Shown here: positions 1 through 7,277 of the stretch, piece by piece
Layout: the number at the start of each line of letters is the position of its first letter
Numbering within the stretch: the first letter of the stretch is position 1
Source of the DNA: JARFQH01 sp963825595
GTDB lineage: Bacteria; Desulfobacterota; Desulfobacteria; Desulfobacterales; SG8-13
Length of the DNA stretch: 64,000 bases
Direction: 5' to 3'
NCBI GenBank assembly: GCA_963825595.1
Contig: CAWGUE010000004.1
Location: 1-64,000 of the forward strand
Notes under the pieces: generated by a model
The model's database searches: none
What the model saw: the letters and a program-made list of their open reading frames with translations, nothing else
What the model was told of the DNA's origin: nothing
Translations under genes and position numbers: made by a program

Positions 1-138
1 GGAATTCACTGCTCCGCTCAGCTGGATAATACGGCGACACGGGGGAAATGATGTAGAGAACCTTCTCTAAAATTAAACGGATAACCTCGCCGATAGTTAC
101 CGTGAATGTCAGAAATTTATCCCGGTGAGTACATTTTG

Positions 139-235
139 AAAATCCCCCTGTCAACCTTTGTCAAAGGGGGAACTGGTAAAGTCTTTGGTTGGTTTCAACG
201 CAACTCCAGCGAATAGATGAGGTTGTCGGAGGACA
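139..235. repeat. R4 dispersed repeat, partial copy
   Basis: The stretch beginning AAAATCCCCCTG and running through TCAAAGGGGGAACTGGTAAA and a GGTTTCAAC block closely matches 53817-53880. The right-hand inverted end seen in the second copy is not recognisable here, so this copy is partial or decayed. The remainder of 1-435 contains no gene I can support. Confidence 0.6.
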
Positions 236-435
236 TTTTTTTACTCCTCACGAAGAGCGAGTTACATGGGCGACTCTCTGGGGCCGAAAAAACTCAGCCA
301 GTCGCAACCTATTGTTGATACCGATATACAAATCAAAAAAGATTAAATCAACGCTTTTTCTCTGGGAGATAGTCGACCCATTTGAGGAAATCCTGGGGAG
401 AGGAAAAAGGTAATATCCGAACAAAGATAAATAAT

Positions 436-482
436 GGCGGCCGGACGCGTCTCGCTCACATCCGCGTTTAGGTCCGGCCGCC
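436..482 (-). terminator. GC-rich hairpin, possible terminator
   Basis: An 11-bp perfect inverted repeat (GGCGGCCGGAC at 436-446 and GTCCGGCCGCC at 472-482, 25-nt loop) lies just after the end of the hydrogenase remnant on the minus strand and is followed there by an A/T-rich stretch. It may be the old transcription terminator; no long U tract is present. Confidence 0.4.
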
Positions 483-505
483 GGGAGGTGCGCCTGGGTG
501 GTCGG

Positions 506-977
506 TTAGAGAACCCGAATTTCGTAGGCCCTGTCGTTCTCGGGATCGATCACGTGCACCGCGCAGGCGATGCGCGGGTCCAGGGAATGAACGGTCCGCA
601 GGATCTCGAGCGGTTGTTGCATGTCGGCCACCGGTATGTCTTCCAGGGCCTTTTCCATCGGTCCGGGCTTGCTTTGGTCGCAGCGGGGGCCGAAATTCCA
701 GGTGGAGGGCACCACCAACTGGTAGTTGGAGATCTTCTGGTTCTGGATGTCGATCCAGTGACCCAGCGCACCGCGGGGAGCCTCGTGCATCCCCATGCCG
801 GTGCTGATGACCGGGGTGGGTGTCGGCTGATAGGCGCTGCGCCCGACACCTTTGGTGAGTTCATCGAGCCAGCCGTCCATGGCGTGCGGCGATGATCTGG
901 GTTTCCAGGGCCAGGGCGGATTCGCTGAGGCCGGTGTCGAGAAGGAAACCGTTGATGGCGCCTTGCGCTTCGGCCAT
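506..977 (-). pseudogene. [NiFe]-hydrogenase large subunit, C-terminal remnant, frameshifted
   Basis: The last ~125 codons (506-880) match the C-terminal region of periplasmic/group 1 [NiFe] hydrogenase large subunits: EAPRGALGHWI, then YQLVVPSTWNFGPR, then the end DPRIACAVHV. In functional enzymes the last motif is DPCxxCxxH and supplies two nickel ligands; here the first cysteine is arginine (codon CGC instead of TGC). The upstream part (977 down to about 884, LSESALALETQII) continues the family alignment in another frame, so one base has been gained or lost near 880-887. The rest of the gene and the small subunit are absent. The fragment starts right beside the cytochrome terminator. It cannot encode an active hydrogenase; it is a relic. 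Confidence 0.8.
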
Positions 978-981
978 AAAT

Positions 982-1020
982 AAAAGACGGATAAGAACCA
1001 TCGTCTTATCCGTCTTTTTT
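982..1020 (-). terminator. Rho-independent terminator of the decahaem cytochrome gene
   Basis: A 15-bp perfect stem (AAAAGACGGATAAGA / TCTTATCCGTCTTTT) with a 7-nt loop and a T-rich tail begins 12 bases after the cytochrome stop codon on the minus strand. Confidence 0.85.
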
Positions 1021-1031
1021 ATAACAAGGCT

Positions 1032-2957
1032 TTAACGTGCAGCAGAAAAAGTGTGGCATTCACTGCAATCGTATTTCTTGTCTTTGACGTGTTTGTCGTG
1101 CACCTTGGTGAAAAACTCGCCCTGTGACCACTCATCCGACTCGTCTTTGTGACAGCTGTTGCAGAGCGGCCGGTTGTTGCGGGTGGTTTGGGGCGTATAG
1201 CCGAGGGCGGCGAAATCGAGTCGGTTGCTGCCGTTGTGACAGCTGTTGCAGTTGAGTGCTTGTTCACTGGGCGCCACTTCATGGAACAGGCCCATGAAGC
1301 GTTCGGTGTCGGCAAAACCGTGCCCGTTGTACTGACCGTTGACCAATGTCGCACCGGTCTCTACGGCATCCTGGATCTCACCGGTCATGAAGAACTTGCC
1401 GATCTTAAGCGGCAGCAAGGCGCCGGTGACAGAATCCACGGGCTGGGTGGCCAGGTGGCGCTTGAAGGCATGAATCTTGGCGCCCGCATCGCCGATGTCA
1501 CCCAGCGGGGCTGACATGACCACCCGGCCGTTGGCACCGGCTGCCACCGGATCACCATACTGATAAAAGTACGAGGTGCCGTTGAAAAAGCGGTACTCGG
1601 GAACCACGTTGTTGCCCTTTTCGTGATGGGGCTCGTACAGTCCGGTGGCTGCCACCAGATCCCCGGGGACGCTCCAGTCGCGGTTCATATCCGTTGCGGC
1701 CACCTTGGCAAAGGTGGGAATGTGGCAGACCGTGCAGTTGACCCGCGCCGTGTGTTTGTCGATCTCGCTGCTGTCGTGCGGGGTGTCCGAATGGCACGTG
1801 CTGCAGTTGACCGCATCGGGCAGATCCCGGGGCCTCAGATCGGAGCCGCGGCCGGCGATGCGGTGGTTGGCGGCCGCGTGGCAGTCCAGGCATTTAAGCC
1901 CGGCGCCGCCGTTGGCTTGCGAGGCCATGTGCACATCGAAGCTACGGGTGGGGTTGCGGTGGGCCTCTTCGATGTCGCCGCGCTTGAAGTTGTCGCCGCC
2001 ACCGGCCTTGGTGTGGCAGTTGAGGCAGGAATCGTTTGAGGGCCGGGTGATGTCCACGGCCGCCTGCAGGGTGCTGACGGTCATCTTGGCTTCATCGGGC
2101 ACAAACCGGTAGGTACCGTTGACCGTGCCCACACTGCGCCGGTATTGGTCGGAGTGGCAGATCAGACAATCGATGTTTTCAAGCTCCTGGTCAGTCACCA
2201 CCGGACCCGGCTTTGCTCCCAGGCCGGCGTGGCACTTGGCGCAGCCACCATCAACCTCGACCCCGGCGACGTTGGTCAGCTTGCCGATCCAGTTGATGTC
2301 GGGGTAGATACAGAAATCGTTGATGCCGCCCAGTTTGCCGGCCACATCCGAGCTCAGGCCGTGGGCTTCAGTGGCATCCCCTGTCCACTGGTAGTGAACC
2401 GAGGCGTGAACCTCCTCGGCCTCTTCCCGGTGGCAGGCCAGGCAGGTGCTGGTGCCTTTAAACGCTGAAAACCGCCCTGCGTGGGAGCCTTGGACGGGCT
2501 CCGGAGGCGTATCCACAGGTGGCTCTGGTGGTGTCGGGTCGGGTTCCTGGGGGTTATCCACCGGTGGTTCTGATGGTACGTTCGTACACACTTCGGGTGG
2601 GTCGGATGTGTAGCCGGACACAGACGTTTGTCCATCCCGACCACTGACGATAATCATGCAGGGGACGGTTTCAGGGTTCCGTTTTCTAAAGGACCAACTG
2701 CCATCTCTCATTGAGGTGACATTTCCCAAGTCACTGCCGGTATCCGCATCCTTTACCGTAAGCGGTAAATTATCTTCGGTTCCGGACCCGTTTACCCTTA
2801 TGAGATTTCTGTCTGCACGCCAAACCACGCGAGATATAGAAAGGGTCTCATCATCTGAAGCCAATGCTTGCTGAACCATTACGGTCAGATACAGGGTCGC
2901 AAACACCAGGAAAATGGGTAAGATGGGACGGATATTCATCGGTGACAAGAATCTCAT
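1032..2957 (-). CDS. Secreted decahaem cytochrome c, octahaem tetrathionate reductase (OTR)-like
   Basis: A 641-residue exported protein. The start is ATG at 2957, six bases after a GAGGAGG ribosome site. A signal peptide (about residues 1-34, ending QQALA) is followed by a small beta-rich domain (to about 105), a proline-rich linker (PPEPPVDTPPEP), and a cytochrome region with ten CXXCH haem sites: CLACH, CAKCH, CLICH, CLNCH, CLDCH, CSTCH, CTVCH, CNSCH, CNSCH, CSECH. The order CLACH...INDFCI...CAKCH...DCLICH...CLNCH...DVHM resembles the OTR family of periplasmic octahaem cytochromes, with extra C-terminal haems. The likely role is periplasmic electron transfer to, or reduction of, a sulfur or nitrogen oxyanion; the substrate is not readable from sequence. 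A sigma-54 promoter lies upstream, and the activator gene is divergent. Confidence 0.85.
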   Translation of the reverse strand: MRFLSPMNIRPILPIFLVFATLYLTVMVQQALASDDETLSISRVVWRADRNLIRVNGSGTEDNLPLTVKDADTGSDLGNVTSMRDGSWSFRKRNPETVPCMIIVSGRDGQTSVSGYTSDPPEVCTNVPSEPPVDNPQEPDPTPPEPPVDTPPEPVQGSHAGRFSAFKGTSTCLACHREEAEEVHASVHYQWTGDATEAHGLSSDVAGKLGGINDFCIYPDINWIGKLTNVAGVEVDGGCAKCHAGLGAKPGPVVTDQELENIDCLICHSDQYRRSVGTVNGTYRFVPDEAKMTVSTLQAAVDITRPSNDSCLNCHTKAGGGDNFKRGDIEEAHRNPTRSFDVHMASQANGGAGLKCLDCHAAANHRIAGRGSDLRPRDLPDAVNCSTCHSDTPHDSSEIDKHTARVNCTVCHIPTFAKVAATDMNRDWSVPGDLVAATGLYEPHHEKGNNVVPEYRFFNGTSYFYQYGDPVAAGANGRVVMSAPLGDIGDAGAKIHAFKRHLATQPVDSVTGALLPLKIGKFFMTGEIQDAVETGATLVNGQYNGHGFADTERFMGLFHEVAPSEQALNCNSCHNGSNRLDFAALGYTPQTTRNNRPLCNSCHKDESDEWSQGEFFTKVHDKHVKDKKYDCSECHTFSAAR

Positions 2958-2980
2958 CAAGAACCTCCTCTTTATTTTTC

Positions 2981-3013
2981 CCGACCGGTTGGAAGAAACG
3001 GTGAGCCGGTCGG
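2981..3013. promoter_or_regulatory. CCGACCGG/CCGGTCGG inverted repeat in the cytochrome leader
   Basis: Perfect 8-bp arms at 2981-2988 and 3006-3013 lie between the predicted sigma-54 promoter and the cytochrome ribosome site. This could be an operator or an mRNA hairpin; its role is not known. Confidence 0.35.
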
Positions 3014-3043
3014 TCGCATTAGGGGCCGGCGACTTGTCACACT

Positions 3044-3059
3044 CGCAAAATCAATGCCA
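3044..3059 (-). promoter_or_regulatory. Sigma-54 (-24/-12) promoter for the decahaem cytochrome
   Basis: On the minus strand this reads TGGCATTGATTTTGCG, matching the RpoN consensus TGGCAC-N5-TTGCW with the invariant GG and GC dinucleotides at the required 10-base spacing. Transcription would start near 3033, about 75 bases before the cytochrome ATG. The divergent neighbour encodes a sigma-54 activator, which fits. Confidence 0.7.
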
Positions 3060-3230
3060 TTGGTTGGAATTTTGAAAATTTTGTATTATTTTCGGTTGGA
3101 TAGCGAAAAGGTTGCTTTGAGGTCGAATATGGGCATTATTGAAAAATGAAGGGTTTTCTTGACACCCTCTGAGGCACTGCTTAATCAGTTGCATAATCAG
3201 AATTTGGCAGGAGAGGCAAGGCGTCTGTAA

Positions 3231-3321
3231 TGTATCCAGTTAAAGAGGAGCGGCAAATTAGTTTTATATACACTCATATCGGTGGTAAATACGATTTTAG
3301 CAGTTCGCATATCTGGATACA
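3231..3321. promoter_or_regulatory. Possible upstream activator sites (TGTATCCAG / CTGGATACA)
   Basis: Perfect 9-base inverted arms at 3231-3239 and 3313-3321 sit 170-260 bases upstream of the sigma-54 promoter, a usual distance for enhancer-type activator binding sites. The arms are far apart for one dimer site, so this is a weak candidate. Confidence 0.25.
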
Positions 3322-3363
3322 GCTTTCCGAACAACTTGCAATTTGGCAAATGGGCTGAGAACA

Positions 3364-4752
3364 ATGAATGGCGTGGACTACCGTCAGTTTTATGATGAGA
3401 TTTTAGAAGCGGTAAGCGATGGCGTTATGATTGTCGATCAAAACGGCATCATCCGGATGGTCAATGCCGCCATGGGCCGGCTGACCGGATATTCCGAATT
3501 TGAACTTTTAGAGAAACCGTGTTCGATTTTGAAATGTGATGCCTGCGAGCGGCTTCGCTCGGCAAGCAAAAAGAAATGGTGCCGTCTTTTCGAGAACGAG
3601 AAGGTCAAAGGCAAGCATTGTATGCTCACTCGTAAAAACGGATCGTATGTCCCGATGGTAAAAAACGCCATTATCCTGAAAGATGGCGATGGATCAGTTA
3701 TCGGTGCCTTGGAGGTCTACAGCGACATATCCTTACTCGCGGAAAAGGATCTCAAAATCCAGGAACTCACGCGATTGTTAGACCGGGATAACGGATATCA
3801 CGGCATGGTTGGACAAAGCCGGATGATGCTGGACATCTTTCAGATAATCGAAAAGGCGGCACAAAGCGAAGCAACCATTCTCATAACCGGTGAAAGTGGT
3901 ACCGGTAAGGAACTGGTCGCTCGCGCCATCCACGAATCAGGTCCCAGAAAAGATGGACCGTATGTTAAAATCAACTGTGCCGCCTTGAACGAATCGCTCA
4001 TCGAGAGCGAACTTTTCGGTCACACGAAAGGGGCCTTCACCGACGCCCATAAACACCGCAAAGGCTTGTTCGAAATTGCCCACGGTGGCGACCTGTTTCT
4101 GGATGAAATCGGCGATCTGCCGATGTCCATTCAGGTTAAACTGCTCCGGGTTCTCGAAACAAAGGAAATCGTTCGGGTCGGCGGCGAGCGATCGATTATT
4201 GCCGATGTTCGGATCATAACGGCCACCAATCAAAATTTGTCCCAGCGGGTGGCCGAAGGTAAATTTCGGGAAGATCTGTATTACCGAATCAACGTCTTCC
4301 CCATCCATCTGCCACCGATGCGCGACAAAAAAGAAGACATTCCCCTGCTGGTCAATACGTTCATTTACGATTTCCGTAAAAAAAGCGGCAGGAGGATCAG
4401 CGGTTTGAGTCCGGAGGTGATGGATCTTTTCATGCGATACGATTGGCCCGGCAATGTCCGCGAGTTGAAAAGCGCCCTGGAATATGGGTTTGCCGTCGGC
4501 GCCACCGGTTTACTGGAAGTCGATCATCTTCCCCCTCAAATTAAAGCATTCAAAAATAACCCACCGGAAACAATTATCGATAGGGCAGCGTCTCACGATT
4601 TGCAGGGTCCACCGGAGAAGCTGCAACTCATCGAGGCCCTTCGCAAGGCCGGAGGCAATCAGAGCCAAACCGCGCGGCTGCTGGAGGTCCACCGCATGAC
4701 GGTGCTGAACCGGATGCGCAAGTATGGGATCTGCTTGAAAGATATTATTTAG
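3364..4752 (+). CDS. PAS-domain sigma-54-dependent transcriptional activator
   Basis: A 462-residue regulator. Domains: N-terminal PAS (about 10-120), AAA+ sigma-54 interaction domain (about 145-380) and a C-terminal Fis-type HTH (about 425-460). The Walker A motif GESGTGKE is near residue 176, the sigma-54 contact loop is ESELFGHTKGAFTDA (a variant of GAFTGA), and Walker B is GGDLFLDE. The PAS carries five cysteines (about 53, 58, 61, 73, 86, pattern PCSILKCDACE...KWC...KHC), suggesting a metal, haem or redox-sensing site. ATG 3364 is chosen over the upstream in-frame TTG 3343 because the PAS begins right after it; neither has a strong ribosome site. It faces the decahaem cytochrome, whose promoter is of sigma-54 type, so that gene is the probable target. 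The TAG stop belongs to the end of an R1 repeat. Confidence 0.9.
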   Translation: MNGVDYRQFYDEILEAVSDGVMIVDQNGIIRMVNAAMGRLTGYSEFELLEKPCSILKCDACERLRSASKKKWCRLFENEKVKGKHCMLTRKNGSYVPMVKNAIILKDGDGSVIGALEVYSDISLLAEKDLKIQELTRLLDRDNGYHGMVGQSRMMLDIFQIIEKAAQSEATILITGESGTGKELVARAIHESGPRKDGPYVKINCAALNESLIESELFGHTKGAFTDAHKHRKGLFEIAHGGDLFLDEIGDLPMSIQVKLLRVLETKEIVRVGGERSIIADVRIITATNQNLSQRVAEGKFREDLYYRINVFPIHLPPMRDKKEDIPLLVNTFIYDFRKKSGRRISGLSPEVMDLFMRYDWPGNVRELKSALEYGFAVGATGLLEVDHLPPQIKAFKNNPPETIIDRAASHDLQGPPEKLQLIEALRKAGGNQSQTARLLEVHRMTVLNRMRKYGICLKDII

Positions 4753-5030
4753 TTTCCATCCATAAATGGCCCTTTTCCGCAATTCCCCGCCAGGTTCGGG
4801 ACAGGTCGGCGTCAATCACGCCCTGGGCGTGACAGGTCTGGAATCGTTTGTACGGCGTACACACGTACGCCTCCGCGCAATTCCTTGATTTCATTGAACT
4901 TGCAGAAAATTGCACATTTCTGAATCGGAAACTTATAAGTGCTTTTCAGAATGTCGTAGATGGGCACTACTTAATGGACGATTTGGTCAATTGGGAACTC
5001 AAAAGGCCATTTGTGGATGGACGCTGAATA
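4750..5030. repeat. R1 MITE-like repeat, full-length copy
   Basis: The left end (TTAGTTTCCATCCATAAATG) and right end (AAAAGGCCATTTGTGGATGG) are imperfect inverted repeats of each other (about 20 of 24 positions). The interior (for example CAATTCCTTGATTTCATTG near 4880) is shared with 59900-59945, and other parts are shared with 18029-18410. The first TAG of the element is the stop codon of the preceding activator gene. No transposase is encoded. Confidence 0.8.
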
Positions 5031-5031
5031 G

Positions 5032-5062
5032 AAAAGGGCTGCGCAGACATCCGCAGCCCTTT
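5032..5062 (-). terminator. Terminator of tRNA-Gln
   Basis: The stem AAAGGGCTGCG / CGCAGCCCTTT with an 8-nt loop lies 12 bases past the tRNA 3' end on the minus strand and ends in a short T run. Confidence 0.75.
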
Positions 5063-5073
5063 GAGTACAATGG

Positions 5074-5147
5074 TGGCTGAGGGACCAGGATTCGAACCTG
5101 GGTTAACGGGGCCAGAACCCGTCGTCCTGCCGCTAGACGATCCCTCA
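5074..5147 (-). tRNA. tRNA-Gln (CTG)
   Basis: A 74-nt gene with encoded CCA. The acceptor stem TGAGGGA pairs perfectly with TCCCTCA and is followed by discriminator G and CCA. The anticodon stem ACGGG/CCCGT encloses loop TTCTGGC, giving anticodon CTG, which reads CAG. The T arm CCAGG-TTCGAAT-CCTGG is canonical. Confidence 0.95.
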
Positions 5148-5163
5148 ACAATATTGGTAAAAT

Positions 5164-5192
5164 AAATTACAGAAAATGGATTTTCAAGTCAA
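5164..5192 (-). promoter_or_regulatory. Sigma-70 promoter of tRNA-Gln
   Basis: On the minus strand TTGACT and TAATTT are separated by 17 bases and end about 17 bases before the tRNA 5' end. Confidence 0.5.
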
Positions 5193-5216
5193 GTCAAATG
5201 TGCCGGCCGCCGGTGC

Positions 5217-6641
5217 TTATGGTGTGCCGGCGTTTTTTATCCAGGCGACGGCCGCCTGCAGGCGTGCAAGCACCCGCTCTTTACCGATAATCTCGATGAT
5301 TTCGAATATGCCCGGGCTGGCGGTTCGGCCGGTGAGGGCCACCCGCACCGGCTGAGCGATTTTGCCCAGTTTAAGTCCGGTTTTTTCCATGACGGACTTG
5401 AAGGCTGCCTCCAGGGCCGGCTCTTTAAAATCTTCCAGCGTTTCAAGTTCGCCAATCAGAAATGCCAGCGATTCGAGCGCCGCTGGTTTCAGGAATTTCT
5501 TGGCGGCGGCGTCATCGTAAACAACACTTGCCTGGAGATAGAACAAGGCATCCTGGGCCATGTCCTTGAGGGTCTTGCTTCTGGGCTGCAGGGTTTGGAT
5601 AACGCCATCGATAAAGGGGCCCGGATGGATGTCGATATCGTGGTGCTTGAAAAAAGGTTTGAGCGGCCCCACAAGCTCTGCCGGTTTTGCGGCCTGGATG
5701 TGATCGGCATTGAGGGCCAGCAGCTTTTCCGTATCGAAAACGCCGGCCGAACGACCGATATTCTCGAGGGTAAACATGGCTATCAATTCGGATCTGGTGA
5801 AAAATTCCTGATCGCCGTGCGACCACCCCAGGCGCGCGAGATAATTGAGAAATGCATCCGGCAAATACCCCATGTCACGGTATTCGGTTACCGACATGGC
5901 CCCATGGCGTTTGCTCAGGCGCGATCGATCCGGACCCAGGACCATGGGTACGTGCGCGAAAACCGGCAGAGGATTATCTAGAGCGCGATAAAGCAGAATC
6001 TGTTTGGGGGTGTTCATGACATGATCGTCACCGCGGATGACGGTGTTTATCCCCATGGTGATGTCGTCCACGACGACCACAAAATTATACGTCGGGGTGC
6101 CGTCACTGCGGGCGATGATAAAATCGTCCAGTTCGGGATTTTGAAAAACGATATGGCCTTTGACCACGTCTTCGATGACGGTTGTGCCGAACAGGGGGGC
6201 CTTGAACCGCACCACCGCTTCATCTGATTTGGGAAGCTCTTTGTCACGGCAGGTTCCGTCGTATTTGGGCTTGCCGCCGGATGCCATGGCTTGCTGGCGC
6301 ATGGCGTCGAGCCTTTCGGCCGAGCAGGTACAGTAGTATGCGTTGCCTGAATTTAAAAGCCTCTGAATGAACTCCCGATAAAGGTCAAAGCGCTGGGATT
6401 GAAAATAGGGACCGTCGTCCCAGTCGATTCCCATCCACTCCAAGGCTTCGAATATGGCGTCTGTGCTGGCTTGAGTCGAGCGCTTGGTATCCGTGTCCTC
6501 GATGCGCAGCACAAAACGACCGCCGGTGTGACGGGCATAGAGCCAATTGAAAAGAGCCGTGCGGGCGCCGCCGACATGCAAATACCCGGTCGGGCTGGGG
6601 GGAAAGCGCGTGACGATCTGGTCTGCTGTCTGGTTCTTCAT
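5217..6641 (-). CDS. gltX: Glutamyl-tRNA synthetase
   Basis: A 474-residue class I synthetase that charges tRNA-Glu in the cytoplasm. Visible features are the HIGH-type signature PSPTGYLHVGGARTALFN, a zinc-type cluster CTCSAERL...YDGTC, and the KMSKS-type loop SRLSKRHG. The C-terminal anticodon-binding region ends at AWIKNAGTP. ATG 6641 is chosen because a GGAAAGAAG site lies just upstream and the family normally begins a few residues before RFPPSPTG; in-frame codons further upstream encode a low-complexity lead. It is downstream of nothing on its strand and shares the direction of tRNA-Gln. Whether it also charges tRNA-Gln is not readable; no gatCAB or glnS is in the window. Confidence 0.97.
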   Translation of the reverse strand: MKNQTADQIVTRFPPSPTGYLHVGGARTALFNWLYARHTGGRFVLRIEDTDTKRSTQASTDAIFEALEWMGIDWDDGPYFQSQRFDLYREFIQRLLNSGNAYYCTCSAERLDAMRQQAMASGGKPKYDGTCRDKELPKSDEAVVRFKAPLFGTTVIEDVVKGHIVFQNPELDDFIIARSDGTPTYNFVVVVDDITMGINTVIRGDDHVMNTPKQILLYRALDNPLPVFAHVPMVLGPDRSRLSKRHGAMSVTEYRDMGYLPDAFLNYLARLGWSHGDQEFFTRSELIAMFTLENIGRSAGVFDTEKLLALNADHIQAAKPAELVGPLKPFFKHHDIDIHPGPFIDGVIQTLQPRSKTLKDMAQDALFYLQASVVYDDAAAKKFLKPAALESLAFLIGELETLEDFKEPALEAAFKSVMEKTGLKLGKIAQPVRVALTGRTASPGIFEIIEIIGKERVLARLQAAVAWIKNAGTP

Positions 6642-7074
6642 TTCTTCTTTCCGATACGATGACTTATTGTTTGAATTTTTTCTAAATAAGAATCTGAATT
6701 GTATTGATAAAAACATATCGTTTTGCTACGCTGACCCGAATAAAAAAGAGTCATTGAAAAAGGGTCGCGGGCGGTTCCTTAGATTTTCGTTGGTTTGTTC
6801 GCGAAGCCCCACCGGATTTCACCCTGCCGACGAATCCTGATCAAGAACCGTTGTGTCTCTATTTTGCATATAATTATATATGGTTATACCTCGTTGCAGT
6901 GCCGGGAGGTAGCCCTCACTACCATATCGACGGACGGAGCACAAGCAACTAAGATAAAGCGTGACAAAAACCTTGACAATTCGATTGATTTGAATTACTT
7001 ATCACACCTTGTTTTGTCGGACCAAGTGATGCATGGTGTATACTAAATAATTACAATACGTTGGGAGATTGCTT
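6642..7074. promoter_or_regulatory. Divergent gltX/rpmF intergenic region
   Basis: This 430-base AT-rich gap holds no supported gene. For rpmF a possible promoter is TTGACA at 6973-6978 with TACTTA at 6996-7001 (17-base spacer); a second -10-like TATACT lies at 7039-7044. Neither can be chosen with confidence. Confidence 0.3.
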
Positions 7075-7254
7075 ATGGCTTTGCCAAAACGAAAAACATC
7101 TAAGTCAAGACGTGACAAACGGCGCACGCACAAAAAAGCGGCCGCGCCGAATCCGTCTACCTGTCCTGAATGCGGCGAAGCCATGCTGCCGCATCACGCC
7201 TGCCCCAGTTGCGGTTCCTATAAGGGACGAACCGTTGTCGAAACCGAAGAATAA
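7075..7254 (+). CDS. rpmF: 50S ribosomal protein L32
   Basis: A 59-residue basic protein of the large ribosomal subunit. The N-terminus MALPKRKTSKSRRDKRR is typical, and two CxxC pairs (CPEC and CPSC) form the zinc ribbon kept in C+ type L32. The start is ATG 7075 behind TGGGAG. It opens the forward lipid-synthesis cluster, as rpmF does in many bacteria. Confidence 0.97.
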   Translation: MALPKRKTSKSRRDKRRTHKKAAAPNPSTCPECGEAMLPHHACPSCGSYKGRTVVETEE

Positions 7255-7277
7255 AAACCACCCAAAAGGATATCATC

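Noticed and set aside
189..413. Forward ORF of 74 codons
   Set aside because: It begins inside the R4 repeat, has no family resemblance and no good ribosome site.
506..540. Selenocysteine at the hydrogenase nickel site
   Set aside because: The changed codon is CGC (Arg), not TGA, and no SECIS-like hairpin follows; it is a mutation in a pseudogene.
434..895. Forward ORF of 153 codons opposite the hydrogenase remnant
   Set aside because: It is antisense to clear hydrogenase sequence and has no protein-like features; it is a GC-driven shadow.
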